A DNA stretch of 64,000 nt from Paraflavitalea sp. CAU 1676 (GTDB lineage: Bacteria > Bacteroidota > Bacteroidia > Chitinophagales > Chitinophagaceae), in NCBI RefSeq assembly GCF_029223285.1, contig NZ_JARHUJ010000004.1:620001-684000 (forward strand). The letters are read 5' to 3'. This document shows positions 34,567 through 43,582 of this stretch, piece after piece. Under the pieces are notes generated by a model. The model saw only the letters and a program-made list of their open reading frames with translations, was not told the DNA's origin and made no database searches. A program made the translations under genes and the position numbers. How positions within the stretch are numbered: the stretch's first letter is position 1; every line of letters begins with the position of its first letter.

Positions 34567-35966
34567 TATTCTTTCACAGTAACTTCATGACCTACTTCTT
34601 GCGAAGTAAGGGCATGTGCTTTTGCCGGTGCTGTTGAATATTGATCGGCGCCCGCATCCAAAGGCGCTTTTCGCAACTGACCGTCCTGGTCTACAGTAAT
34701 GCCTCTCCAATCGTTGCCGGCTGCGCCGATTGCCGGACTGCCTTTTTGCAAATGATAAACCCCGGAAGCATCCTTGATAAATAAAGGATCTGCGGAGAAG
34801 TAGGCTGAATCCGGTAATTGACCGGCTCCCTTTGTTTGAAAAAGCAAATTGCCCTTCCATACGGGCTGCAGGTAGGGGCCTTTAATACTCACCGCTTCAC
34901 CACCACCCTGGATAATGTTGTATGCGATCGTGATATTGGTTGAACCAAGCCCATTAGGCCTTTCGGTGCGGGTTATATTCTCTTCATTATTCACCAGCGT
35001 ATTGAAGAGGATCAATACCCGGTCGGGCCGGTCGTGCGAACGAAGGTCGGCGCCATCCGCCACTTCTGCACCGCCGTTTCCAATATTGATGGCTGGCTTG
35101 CATTGCTCGAAGTAATTGCTGTGTACAATATGGTCGTCCCCGAAAATGCGCAAGCCGGGTGTGCGGAAGAAATAATTGCCATACACTTCACAATGATTGC
35201 CATGGCGCAGGGTAAACTGCGCTTTGCAATCGCGGATGGTATTGTAGCGAAGGGTGACGAAAGAGGCCTTTACCGAGATCAGTTCGTTTTCGCCCGCACA
35301 TTGTTCAAAGAGGTTATTTTCTACCAGGCTATGGCTGGAAGAAAGGCTGTATCCGCTTAAGCCAAACTGAACGGCTTCGGCCCCATTGCCTTTTTGCGGC
35401 TGGAAGTCGAAGAAGTAATTGTGGTGTATCCAGAGCCGCTCTGCAATCTGGTTGCCTTCGCCGCGCACACCAATGAATTTGCCGAGGGCATTTTTGTGGT
35501 GGAACGTATTGTAGTCGACCTGGTGATCGCTCCCCATGATAGTCAGGTAGTTTCCTTCGCCGGCGGTTTGGAAAATGTTGTGCGTCCAACGGCAAAACCG
35601 GCTGCCGGGTTCCATTAGCGCTTTATCGGAGGTATGCAGGAAGTGAAAGCCACGGATAACGATGAAGGCGGTATTGCCTGCAATGCGAAAGCCGCCGCTG
35701 CCTTTGATCAAGGCACCGCCGTTTTTTTGAGCCGCAATGGTAATAGGGTGGGCAGCTGTGCCGCTATTGCGAATGATAATATCACCGGTAGTCGTATAGT
35801 CGCCATTGGCAACCAGGATCACATCGCCTGGCTGCGATTTGTCAATAGCGCTTTGCAGTGCCGAAACAGATTTAACCAGAATTTCTTTGGCGGTAATAGT
35901 GCCGGCAGTCAGCAATAAGGCCAGTAATGTACAGGCTCGCAAACACGTCATTTGTTGGGATGTCAT
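34563..35966 (-). CDS. Polysaccharide lyase family 6 (alginate/chondroitinase-B-like)
   Basis: A 467-residue parallel beta-helix lyase with a signal peptide (TLLALLLTAGTITAKE). Catalytic residues match chondroitinase B: Lys233 in ENELISVKAS and Arg254 in FTLRHGN, spaced 21 residues apart as in the reference enzyme (K250 and R271). Other family motifs are WIHHNYFFDF, LRIFGDDHIVHSNYF and the N-terminal LQSAIDKSQPGDVILVANG. PL6 enzymes cleave alginate, poly-MG or dermatan sulfate by beta-elimination; alginate is the more likely substrate in this phylum. No SusC/SusD genes flank it, so it is not part of a complete utilisation locus here. Confidence 0.93.
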   Translation of the reverse strand: MTSQQMTCLRACTLLALLLTAGTITAKEILVKSVSALQSAIDKSQPGDVILVANGDYTTTGDIIIRNSGTAAHPITIAAQKNGGALIKGSGGFRIAGNTAFIVIRGFHFLHTSDKALMEPGSRFCRWTHNIFQTAGEGNYLTIMGSDHQVDYNTFHHKNALGKFIGVRGEGNQIAERLWIHHNYFFDFQPQKGNGAEAVQFGLSGYSLSSSHSLVENNLFEQCAGENELISVKASFVTLRYNTIRDCKAQFTLRHGNHCEVYGNYFFRTPGLRIFGDDHIVHSNYFEQCKPAINIGNGGAEVADGADLRSHDRPDRVLILFNTLVNNEENITRTERPNGLGSTNITIAYNIIQGGGEAVSIKGPYLQPVWKGNLLFQTKGAGQLPDSAYFSADPLFIKDASGVYHLQKGSPAIGAAGNDWRGITVDQDGQLRKAPLDAGADQYSTAPAKAHALTSQEVGHEVTVKEY

Positions 35967-36061
35967 GGAATTGATCGCTTAAGCCACAAATAACGAAATA
36001 ATTGAAGCATGCTCCGTCTATAGTATTTGCTTTTTGTACAGGTATATTGGCGCCAGACCGG

Positions 36062-37417
36062 TTATTTCCCAACGCCGAAATCGTACAACGTGTCACCACC
36101 CTTAAACCAGGTGTCTTTCACAGCGCCCAAACCCTCGAAGCGGTATTGAACACCCACAATCCCGGTAGGATCATTGGGAAAATCAAGTTGGTAGGCCATC
36201 GTTCCATTTACATAGAATTTCATGTGGCGGTTGCTGCTTTCAACCCGCAGGATAACCCAATTGGAGAGGTCGGCGCCAAACCCGGAAAGGTCAGCATGTT
36301 TACTGTAAATATTGGCGCCACAGGCAGTGAGGTGGAGGTCACCCGTACAGGTCTTGGCGGCCAGCGGAATGAATATGATATCGTTCTTGCATTGTATCAG
36401 TACATCTGCATACTGGCAGGCTCCAGAGCCTGATGAAAAGTCACTCTTCACTTTTGTTTCAAAAACAAAGCGGTCGCTTTGCAAGGTGCCCAGGTCGCGC
36501 TCATTGAAAAAGCGCAGGCGGGGCGCTGTAGGATAGAGGGACAGGCCATAGGTTTTCAGGGTGGTCGTATCCACTTCCACCCTGTCAGCTTTCAGGTATT
36601 CTTCTTTCCGGAAATAATGCGGTACAGGATTGTTCTCTGCCAGGCACAGCCAGCCATTGGAAGAGATCATGAGGTTATGGGCCTTCACTTCTTCGCCATC
36701 AGCGATCAGCCTTGCCCTGAAAAAGCCGGGATAATAGTAAATGGCGGAGTGTTCATGTTTGTCTTTGGGCACATGTGTTTTGCGCCGAATATCCCAGGTT
36801 TGCACGATAAAAGTCGAATCGGTATGGGCGGCGGATGCATCGTAATGAAAAATGACGGTATTGGGTACACCTTCCGACGCGATCTTGTTGGCCGAAAAGC
36901 GAAACTTGCCGGGATCGGGTCTTTGCAGTTGCTTAACTCCCATGAAACCGATCACCGCCAACGCGAGCAGTATACCTCCGGCTGCATACAGCAATCCTTT
37001 CTTTTTCCTTGGCGGGGTATGCCCGAGGTGGCCAACGGCTTCGTTGGCTGACCTTTCGGCCACGGTTGTATCGTCGATGATTTCGACGGGGCGAACCTCT
37101 GTGATGGTTGATAAACTTGTCGAGGCAGGCACTGGTGCAGGCCTGAATTGCTGCTGGTAGGTACGCCAATCCGCATAACCCAGGTACATGGCGAGGGTAT
37201 TGAGCGTGGTTTGGGAAGGCGCGTTGAGATAGGTAACTTTGCCCCATACCCTTTTAAGCGTGGACACGCTGAGTTGTACCTCCGTATCATCGGCTATCAA
37301 AGCAGCCAGCTTTTCGAAGTCTGCACTAGACCAGCCCGAAGCAGCTCCCCAGTTCAATTTGGTCTCGATGGCCTGCAGACAGGCTTTGATATGTAGTTGC
37401 TCATCATTTGTTGTCAT
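36062..37417 (-). CDS. HTH-like transmembrane protein with extracytoplasmic beta-sandwich domains
   Basis: A 451-residue protein. The N-terminal 110 residues (IKACLQAIETKLNWG, WSSADFEKLAALIADDTEV, LSVSTLKRVWGKVTY, TLNTLAMYLGYADWRTYQQQ) look like a helical DNA-binding-type domain common in Bacteroidota; LSVSTLKRVWG is the helix-turn-helix-like part. A membrane segment (about 141-160, AAGGILLALAVIGFMGV) follows. Outside are a PKD-like stretch (FRFSANKIASEG, NTVIFHYDAS) and a LamG/concanavalin-like region (WVILRVESSNRHMKFYVNG). This could be a one-component membrane regulator in the style of CadC or ToxR. It is divergent from a secreted lectin-like protein gene, its likely target or partner. No experimental function is known to me. 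Confidence 0.75.
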   Translation of the reverse strand: MTTNDEQLHIKACLQAIETKLNWGAASGWSSADFEKLAALIADDTEVQLSVSTLKRVWGKVTYLNAPSQTTLNTLAMYLGYADWRTYQQQFRPAPVPASTSLSTITEVRPVEIIDDTTVAERSANEAVGHLGHTPPRKKKGLLYAAGGILLALAVIGFMGVKQLQRPDPGKFRFSANKIASEGVPNTVIFHYDASAAHTDSTFIVQTWDIRRKTHVPKDKHEHSAIYYYPGFFRARLIADGEEVKAHNLMISSNGWLCLAENNPVPHYFRKEEYLKADRVEVDTTTLKTYGLSLYPTAPRLRFFNERDLGTLQSDRFVFETKVKSDFSSGSGACQYADVLIQCKNDIIFIPLAAKTCTGDLHLTACGANIYSKHADLSGFGADLSNWVILRVESSNRHMKFYVNGTMAYQLDFPNDPTGIVGVQYRFEGLGAVKDTWFKGGDTLYDFGVGK

Positions 37418-37543
37418 TTGGTAATGAGCTGTTTAATGCGTGAATAAAAATGAACAGAACTTGCATTGCTTTTGTGCAGGCCGCATAGGCCGGTACGCAT
37501 CAATTTTGGGTTCATCATCACATAAACCATCAAATTCCATTGC

Positions 37544-38188
37544 ATGAAAAAAATGATACGCTGCACGATGCTGTACCTCCTCGCTGTAATGACAGCTACT
37601 ACCTCTTTCGCACAGGGCAAAATACAAAAACTCCCGCTTGACGATCAGACCAACTGGCAAATATTTAACAGGAGCATCGTAACCGTCAGCAAAGATAGTG
37701 TGGCTTTCGGCCAGGGCGAGAACGAAGGCATGTGGATCTGGAAAGGGACGACTTTTACGCCACAAACGATCGAATTCGATGTGCGCGGTGAAAACAATAT
37801 GGACAGAAGTTTTGTCGGCATTGCCTTCAACCTGCAGGATGAAAAGACCTATGAAGGCATTTACTTCCGTCCTTTCAACTTTTACAATCCCGATACCATT
37901 CGTCGCTGGCGCGCGGTTCAATACATCTGCGCTCCAAATTACCCTTGGTTTAAGCTACGGGAAGACAGCCCGGGCAAATACGAGAACAAGGTATGGCAGG
38001 CGCCCAATGGCGACGATTGGTTTCATGTAAAGATTACGATCGATCATCCCGTCATTAAAGTGTATGTAAACAAAAACAACACGCCCACGCTGGTCGTGAA
38101 CAGTCTTTCCGAACACAAGTCGGGCAGGGTGGCACTTTGGATGGGTAACCAGGCACGCGGCACTTTCGCCAATCTTGTCGTGAAATAA
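37544..38188 (+). CDS. Secreted concanavalin-like (DUF1080-type) protein
   Basis: A 214-residue protein with a signal peptide (CTMLYLLAVMTATTSFAQ) and one beta-jelly-roll domain resembling DUF1080/3-keto-glycoside hydrolase or LamG folds: IEFDVRGENNMDRSFVGIAFN, EGIYFRPFNF, WFHVKITIDHPVIKVYVN, VALWMGNQARGTFANL. It may bind or cleave a glycan; I see no certain catalytic residues. It is divergent from the HTH-like membrane protein, whose outer domain has a similar fold, sharing a 126-base promoter region. That suggests a sensor and effector pair. Confidence 0.8.
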   Translation: MKKMIRCTMLYLLAVMTATTSFAQGKIQKLPLDDQTNWQIFNRSIVTVSKDSVAFGQGENEGMWIWKGTTFTPQTIEFDVRGENNMDRSFVGIAFNLQDEKTYEGIYFRPFNFYNPDTIRRWRAVQYICAPNYPWFKLREDSPGKYENKVWQAPNGDDWFHVKITIDHPVIKVYVNKNNTPTLVVNSLSEHKSGRVALWMGNQARGTFANLVVK

Positions 38189-38312
38189 AGCAAACGTCTT
38201 TCAATGTGTCAAAGGCATTACTGGCCGTCTTCTGTAAGGGAAGGAACGGCTTGTGATGCACTTTGATCGTTGTGGCAATGCATGCCGGAGAAACCGTAAC
38301 TTTAAATCAAAA

Positions 38313-39395
38313 ATGCCCCAGCAAGGCCTGCTCTTCATTCCGGATATCAGTGGCTTTACGAGGTTTGTGAATGAAATAGAACTTGAACACAGCCGCCACA
38401 TCATTCAGCAATTGCTGGAATTGCTGATCAATGCCAATGAAGTGGGGTTGGAGGTGTCGGAAGTTGAAGGCGATGCCATCCTCTTTTATAAATTTGGTGA
38501 GCCCGACGAACTGCCTACCCTGTACAAACAGGTGGAAAAAATGTTCCTGTCATTCCACCAGCATGTGGCGGCCTACAACAAACGCCGCATCTGTCAATGT
38601 AAAGCCTGCATCACGGCTGTCGACCTTACGCTGAAAGTGATCACGCATTATGGCGAGTTTACCACCTACAATGTCAAAAACTTCAACAAGCTGATCGGCA
38701 AGGATGTGATCGTTGCCCACCAGTTGCTCAAAAATGATATTGACCAGCACGAATACTGGCTGGTGACCGGCAACCTGCTGAAAGATCAACAGCCTGTTGG
38801 CCTGGCAGGCTGGATGGAGTGGAACAGCAGCACCAAACAAACTGAGAACGGACAAATACCGTTTTATTATACGCAACTCAGCGAGCTCAAGAATGACCTG
38901 CCACCCGATCCGCTGCCCGATGTAGAGGTGGCCGATAAAGTGAAGGTGGTATCGGTCTCGAAAGTCTATGATGTGGGAATCAAGGTGCTTTGCTTCACGG
39001 TAGTTCATTTTGAGTTCCGGCACGAGTGGCAGGTAGGGCTAAAGGCAATCGATGAGGTGGAACATTTTCTGCCGGGTATCGGAAGCAGTCACCGCCACCT
39101 GTACGACAATGGCAAAAGCACGATCCTCCACACCAGCAGCTTTGTTTATGACCCCGCCGTGAAAGTAATGTTCAGTGAAACCGATGAACCTAAAAAAAGA
39201 GGCCTGTATTATACGATCGAGCCGGCCGGCGATGGCAGAACAAGGCTCACGCTCGATTTTTACATTGCCAAAGGCTTTGTACGTGAAACACTTTTCAACC
39301 TGTTTGAAAAGCAGAAAATGCAGCGTGATCTCGAGCAGTCGCTAAAAAACCTGGAGCCTATTGCACGGGATATGGTGTTACCCGTTGAGTTTTAG
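38313..39395 (+). CDS. DUF2652 cyclase-like domain fused to an SRPBCC-like domain
   Basis: A 360-residue cytoplasmic protein. The N-terminal half is a class III nucleotidyl cyclase-like DUF2652 domain: LFIPDISGFTRFV (D11) and VSEVEGDAILFYKF (D54) retain both metal-binding Asp residues, and NKLIGKDVIVAHQLLKND matches the later cyclase strand. The C-terminal half (about 220-360) resembles an SRPBCC/polyketide-cyclase fold (WQVGLKAIDEVEHFLPGIGS, TRLTLDFYIAKGFVRE). The ATG at 38313 is chosen because homologues start at MPQQGLLFIPDISGF-like sequence; the frame is open from 38253. Whether it makes cAMP or another nucleotide is unknown. No adjacent effector gene suggests a pathway. Confidence 0.85.
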   Translation: MPQQGLLFIPDISGFTRFVNEIELEHSRHIIQQLLELLINANEVGLEVSEVEGDAILFYKFGEPDELPTLYKQVEKMFLSFHQHVAAYNKRRICQCKACITAVDLTLKVITHYGEFTTYNVKNFNKLIGKDVIVAHQLLKNDIDQHEYWLVTGNLLKDQQPVGLAGWMEWNSSTKQTENGQIPFYYTQLSELKNDLPPDPLPDVEVADKVKVVSVSKVYDVGIKVLCFTVVHFEFRHEWQVGLKAIDEVEHFLPGIGSSHRHLYDNGKSTILHTSSFVYDPAVKVMFSETDEPKKRGLYYTIEPAGDGRTRLTLDFYIAKGFVRETLFNLFEKQKMQRDLEQSLKNLEPIARDMVLPVEF

Positions 39396-39504
39396 GGCGC
39401 AGCAAAACAGCGACCTTACCGTGGCGGCAACAGTAATTAGCGATTCATAAACATTAATTGTCCGACAGTCGCCAAAAAAAGCGAGAAATCGGTAATATTG
39501 GTTA

Positions 39505-40380
39505 ATGAAAGTGCTACAGTTTACTGTGCCGATGACGCAGCGGGGTTCCGTCGTGGTGCAGGAGGATAACCTTCCTTATTTCTACAACTTCTTTCACCGG
39601 CATACGGAAGGGCAGGTTACGCTTATCCTGAAAGGGGAGGGAACACTGATAGCCGGCAATTATACACAGCCTTTCAAAGCAGGGGAGATCTATATCCTGG
39701 GCGCCAATCAGCCGCACATCTTCAAAGCTGCCCCCCGCTATTTCGAAACCGAGGTGCCCAACAGCATACACGCCATCCACCTTTACTTTGATCATGACAG
39801 GCTGCTCTCGGGCATTTTTAATATGCCGGAATTCGATCAGATCAGGAAATTTGTAAGGGCTAGCAATAATGGCTTCCAGCTGCCCGAACGCCTGGCGCCG
39901 CAAGGCGGCCGGTTGATCAGGAAGATCAATAGTGCCGGCGGCACTGAACGCCTGATCACTGTGATCAGACTGTTCCACTTTTTCGCCAACGAGGTCAAAG
40001 AATGGAAGTCGCTCTCGACTGGTACATCGAAACAGGCATTTACCGATATGGAAGGCCTGCGGATGAACGATATTTACCAATACACCATCGACCATTTTAC
40101 CGACGATATCTCGCTTTCGCAGATAGCAGGCATTGCCCACATGACGCCCCATGCATTTTGTAAATACTTCAAGAAGCACACCCGTAAAACGTATATGGGA
40201 TTCCTGAACGAAGTGCGGATCAACGAGGCCTGCAAGAAGCTCATCAATGGAAACTTCGAATCTATTTCCACGATTGCCTATGCTAACGGCTTTAATAACA
40301 CGATCACGTTCAACCGTGTCTTTAAGAAGGTAATGGGTATGAATCCCACAGACTATATCAACAGCTACAAGCGTAAGTAA
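39505..40380 (+). CDS. AraC-family regulator with cupin sensor domain
   Basis: A 291-residue AraC/XylS regulator. The N-terminal cupin (FFHRHTEGQVTLILKGEG, FKAGEIYILGANQPHIF) probably binds a sugar or other small ligand. The C-terminal HTH pair is ISLSQIAGIAHMTPHAFCKYFKKHTRKTY and ISTIAYANGFNNTITFNRVFKKVMGMNPTDY. It resembles regulators of carbohydrate-use genes in Bacteroidota. No catabolic gene is adjacent, though the PL6 and lectin-like genes are within 5 kb. The target is unknown. Confidence 0.93.
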   Translation: MKVLQFTVPMTQRGSVVVQEDNLPYFYNFFHRHTEGQVTLILKGEGTLIAGNYTQPFKAGEIYILGANQPHIFKAAPRYFETEVPNSIHAIHLYFDHDRLLSGIFNMPEFDQIRKFVRASNNGFQLPERLAPQGGRLIRKINSAGGTERLITVIRLFHFFANEVKEWKSLSTGTSKQAFTDMEGLRMNDIYQYTIDHFTDDISLSQIAGIAHMTPHAFCKYFKKHTRKTYMGFLNEVRINEACKKLINGNFESISTIAYANGFNNTITFNRVFKKVMGMNPTDYINSYKRK

Positions 40381-40519
40381 CGAAGCTGCCTCATTTCTTT
40401 AATGTGGGGTATGAACGAAATTCCATGAAACAGCAAGCTGTTGATTGTTCTTACACGGCAAGACGCATATGCCCCTGCTTTTGTCTTTTTATCCCCCCGA
40501 TAGTGAGCCAACAGGCAGG

Positions 40520-40527
40520 TAAATTTG
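40520..40527 (+). promoter_or_regulatory. -7 box that excludes an upstream TTG start for the DUF1801 gene
   Basis: TAAATTTG matches TAnnTTTG. The in-frame TTG at 40525 lies within it, so translation must start at the ATG at 40549, 21 bases further on. Confidence 0.5.
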
Positions 40528-40548
40528 TTGCAACCAACAAAACCTTCT

Positions 40549-40932
40549 ATGTCACGCACCGACTTCAAAACAGTAGATGAATATCACGCCATTTTCCCTG
40601 CCGACATTGTAGCAAGGCTCGATGCAATCCGTACCATCATCAAAAAAGTGGCGCCAGACGCAGAAGAGGTGATCAGTTACCAGATCCCCGCTTATAAATA
40701 CCTGGGATTTTTGATATACTACTCCGCCTATAAGGGGCATATCTCGTTGTCGTATCCTTTCAGCGCAGCGTTGCTGGCTGAATTCAGTAAAGACCTGGCA
40801 AAGTATAAAGTGAGTAAGTCGGCCATTCAGTTTCCGCACAACGGGCCGTTGCCGGAGGCATTGATCAAAAAGATCGTTCAGTTTCGGTTGCGGGAAAATA
40901 AAGAAACGGCAGCTTTGAAGGCAAAAAAATAA
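40549..40932 (+). CDS. DUF1801 family protein (YdhG-like)
   Basis: A 127-residue small protein of the DUF1801/YdhG fold, related to frataxin-like iron-binding chaperones by annotation. Typical motifs are YHAIFPADIVARLDAIRTII, APDAEEVISYQIPAYKYLG, HISLSYPF, KYKVSKSAIQFPHNGPLPEALIKKIVQFR. The K/P/L-rich C-terminal motif around SAIQF is the family hallmark. The role is not established. It is a single-gene unit between two AraC-type regulator genes. Confidence 0.9.
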   Translation: MSRTDFKTVDEYHAIFPADIVARLDAIRTIIKKVAPDAEEVISYQIPAYKYLGFLIYYSAYKGHISLSYPFSAALLAEFSKDLAKYKVSKSAIQFPHNGPLPEALIKKIVQFRLRENKETAALKAKK

Positions 40933-41075
40933 CCAGTCGAAGTACTTATGTAAATCCTGTTCTGTTCGAATATATCCATCCTGTATGCATCTTCTCCGAC
41001 TGCCGTGTTCGTTTGGCGACGTTTAGCTTAGTCAGGTCCTATTGATAGGGTGGGGCTGGAAAGGAGGTTAAAAAA

Positions 41076-41495
41076 CTATCCGGTTTTCCGGTAGTTGAGA
41101 GGAAGTTCAAAAGCGAGGTCGTTCCGGATAAAATCGGAAGGAACCTGACCGGTAAACCGTTTGAAAGCTTCCCGGAAAGAGTTCCGGTTATTGAAGCCAC
41201 ACTGGGTGGCCAACCCATCCAGGCTCCAATGACAAGCCTCTCCCTGCTTTATGAGCAGCACTGCGTGCCCGATCCTGTGCAAGTTGACAAAATCGGTGAA
41301 GCGCATGTCGTACGACTGATTGATAAACGCAGACACCCGGTAAAGCGGGATCCCCAATCCGTCCGACAATTCCTGAAGGCTAAAACCATGTCTCAGATAA
41401 GGTTTTGAGTCCCTGAACAAGCTCTCCAACAAGGATTTAAGACCGGAATCTTTAACATCCCCATTCGCATTTTCGACGTAGATAATGGTACTCAT
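41076..41495 (-). CDS. Short AraC-type HTH protein without a sensor domain
   Basis: A 139-residue protein whose second half is an AraC HTH (LQELSDGLGIPLYRVSAFINQ; WSLDGLATQCGFNNRNSFREAFKRFTGQVPSDF). The first 40 residues hold no recognisable ligand-binding domain, so it is either a stand-alone DNA-binding protein or a shortened regulator. It is downstream of the FlgO/TPR gene on the same strand, with a perfect 20-bp palindrome 56 bases before its ATG. Its role could be control of that neighbour or itself. Confidence 0.87.
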   Translation of the reverse strand: MSTIIYVENANGDVKDSGLKSLLESLFRDSKPYLRHGFSLQELSDGLGIPLYRVSAFINQSYDMRFTDFVNLHRIGHAVLLIKQGEACHWSLDGLATQCGFNNRNSFREAFKRFTGQVPSDFIRNDLAFELPLNYRKTG

Positions 41496-41550
41496 TAGGA
41501 TAAATTTAGTGATGTAAAATTATGAGCTACCTACGCTTACGGGCAGTATG

Positions 41551-41570
41551 TTACCGTTAATTAACGGTAA
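41551..41570. promoter_or_regulatory. Perfect 20-bp palindrome upstream of the short AraC-type gene
   Basis: TTACCGTTAATTAACGGTAA is fully self-complementary with no loop, so a dimeric protein site is more likely than a terminator. It sits four bases beyond the stop of the FlgO/TPR gene and 56 bases before the AraC-type ATG. No T-run follows on either strand. Confidence 0.55.
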
Positions 41571-41574
41571 TAAT

Positions 41575-43185
41575 CTAACTATGGTCGAGGCTGATACCTG
41601 CCGCTTCAACACCATCCATGATGCGTAAAGTGATGTCTTCGAAGAGGATGAACTTCTCGAGGAATGCTTTTAATTCCCGGTGGATGTCTGGCCAGATGGC
41701 TTTCAATTCACGCACCAGTATTTTACCTTCTTTGGCGAGTTTAAGTTTGCCCATCGTAGCCGTACGGATCACCAGGTCGAATTTGAGGGAAGGCATATTG
41801 ATCTTTTCGCCCCACGCGCGCGCCATTTCGTAATCTTCGTGAATATAGTAATAGACCGACATCGTGAAGCTATAGCACCACGGGTAAAAAGGATTCAGTT
41901 CGATCGCTTCTTCCAGCAAGGATTTCCCCCGCTCATATTCACCCAGGTAGATCAGGGTAAGGCCCAGCCAGCCGATATTGTTGGAAGAACTGTAGTTGAG
42001 GGCCAGGCATTCGTCGATCACCTTCAAGCTGGCTTTGCGTTTTCGGGCCAGCAGCAAAGCCCACGCGAGGGTCTGGTAGCCATGCATGCAATAACGGTCG
42101 AGGTTGATGGCCTTGCGTGCATATTCAATGCCGCTGCTGATAACGGATACCGGGTGAAGGTCCATCAGGTAGCTATCGAGATGCACTTCACCCAGCACTG
42201 CCCAGGCCAGCGCGTTGGCAGGCGTTACCTGCAGCGTATGTTCCAGGGCTTCTTTGGCCTGCAGCAAAACCGGTACATTGTATTCTTTATGGTATTTGTA
42301 ATGCCAAAAAGCGGCATTGTGGGTGCCGAGTATGTCGGCCTGTTCGGCCGGAGATGCAATAGACAAGTGGTGAATGATAGCGCCGTAATACCCGGCGATC
42401 ACGGAAGCGATATTCCTGGTAACATCGTCCGATACGTTGTTAAGCGGTGTAGCCGAGAGCGGCTGATCGTAAGTGCCCGCCCATATTTGCTCGGAGGTAA
42501 ACGTATAGATCAATTGAACATTGATGCGTATGTTCTCTTCGATCACCTGCACACTGCCGGTGAGTACGTAGTGAATACCATATATGGCGCTCAGCTGGTT
42601 AAACTCCGTAAGCCTGTTGGATATCATGCGCATGGAATAATAAGAGATCACCGATACGTTGCGGAAGTGCGATATCTCGGTGCTTAACTGCTCGCTGATG
42701 ACATCGGCAAAGAAATGTTTGCCCGTTTCGGGACCCCGGTTATGGAACGGCAATACTGCAATGGTAAGCCGGCCAGGTGAACTGGGAGGCAATAGCGTAG
42801 CGGGAGGTTCCACAGGAGTTACTTCTGAGGGCATAAAAGAAAAAACGGGCACATAGGTGCCTTTGGGGATGGCGATCTTTACCGGGTCGCCTTTACCGGT
42901 ATTGGAGTAATAAGCGTCCAGCGTCTGGCGGAGGCGGCCCGCATGGATGCGGACGCAGGCATCGAACTGCGGATTGAAATCGGCCGGCCTGCCCAGTGCG
43001 CGGGTGCCAATGGTATATTCCTTGATCTCGTTAACGCGTCCGGCGATGGTCTCTTCTACTACATAATCCAGGAACCGGCATAGCAATTCCTTATTATTAA
43101 ACTCCTTACTCATCCGGATGCGAGCCATTTGCATGGTAATGTCTTCTGATAACGGCGTTAGTTCCTTGACAGATTGGTTGGCCAT
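41575..43185 (-). CDS. Predicted regulator with winged-helix-like, FlgO-like and TPR regions
   Basis: A 536-residue protein. The N-terminal 120 residues (NKELLCRFLDYVVEETIAGR, IKEYTIGTRALGRPADFNPQ, VRIHAGRLRQTLDAYY, VKIAIPKGTYVPVF) match a winged-helix-like domain often fused to TPR proteins in soil bacteria. Residues about 140-260 are FlgO/adenylate-cyclase-associated-like (LTIAVLPFHNRG, FADVISEQLSTEI, YVLTGSVQ). The rest contains TPR repeats (for example EALEHTLQVTPANALAWAVLGE). No membrane segment or cyclase catalytic residues are visible. It is likely a cytoplasmic regulator or scaffold; the ligand and targets are unknown. Downstream on the same strand is the short AraC-type gene. Confidence 0.8.
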   Translation of the reverse strand: MANQSVKELTPLSEDITMQMARIRMSKEFNNKELLCRFLDYVVEETIAGRVNEIKEYTIGTRALGRPADFNPQFDACVRIHAGRLRQTLDAYYSNTGKGDPVKIAIPKGTYVPVFSFMPSEVTPVEPPATLLPPSSPGRLTIAVLPFHNRGPETGKHFFADVISEQLSTEISHFRNVSVISYYSMRMISNRLTEFNQLSAIYGIHYVLTGSVQVIEENIRINVQLIYTFTSEQIWAGTYDQPLSATPLNNVSDDVTRNIASVIAGYYGAIIHHLSIASPAEQADILGTHNAAFWHYKYHKEYNVPVLLQAKEALEHTLQVTPANALAWAVLGEVHLDSYLMDLHPVSVISSGIEYARKAINLDRYCMHGYQTLAWALLLARKRKASLKVIDECLALNYSSSNNIGWLGLTLIYLGEYERGKSLLEEAIELNPFYPWCYSFTMSVYYYIHEDYEMARAWGEKINMPSLKFDLVIRTATMGKLKLAKEGKILVRELKAIWPDIHRELKAFLEKFILFEDITLRIMDGVEAAGISLDHS

Positions 43186-43582
43186 ATTAGCGTTGGTTGA
43201 ATGGTCGCTGGGAAAATAGAACTACAATTAAAAAAGCAAGAGCCGCTGATAATGTAAAGGTTGATTGTCTGTGCAGAAGCAAATCGGTCGCCTGCCAAAT
43301 TAAAATAATATTTGAACATGGCAATATTATGTATTGGCATCCTGTTCATTCGGATTAGCTTTCACCAGGTATGTGCGCTGGCAATATAGATAATTTCCTT
43401 GCTAAACCGTTATTCTATTGACTTTTTTAACCATGCTCCATTTGACCGGGAGGCTGGTGAAAATGCAGGCCGGCTGATTGACAGGTAACACTGGTACTTG
43501 AAAATGTGTTTCCCGGCTTCGGGATATATTGCCTGTAAACCTTAAATTGTGTAATCATAACACACCCATAAAAAGCCTTGCT
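43186..43582. other. Gap of about 400 bases without a gene
   Basis: This A/T-richer interval separates the divergent FlgO/TPR and Gfo/Idh/MocA genes. I see no full TAnnTTTG box, strong hairpin or palindrome, and no open frame with protein-like composition. Confidence 0.5.

Noticed and set aside
41680-42687. 335-codon plus-strand frame opposite the FlgO/TPR gene
   Set aside because: It is antisense to a gene with clear winged-helix, FlgO-like and TPR motifs and has no domain of its own.
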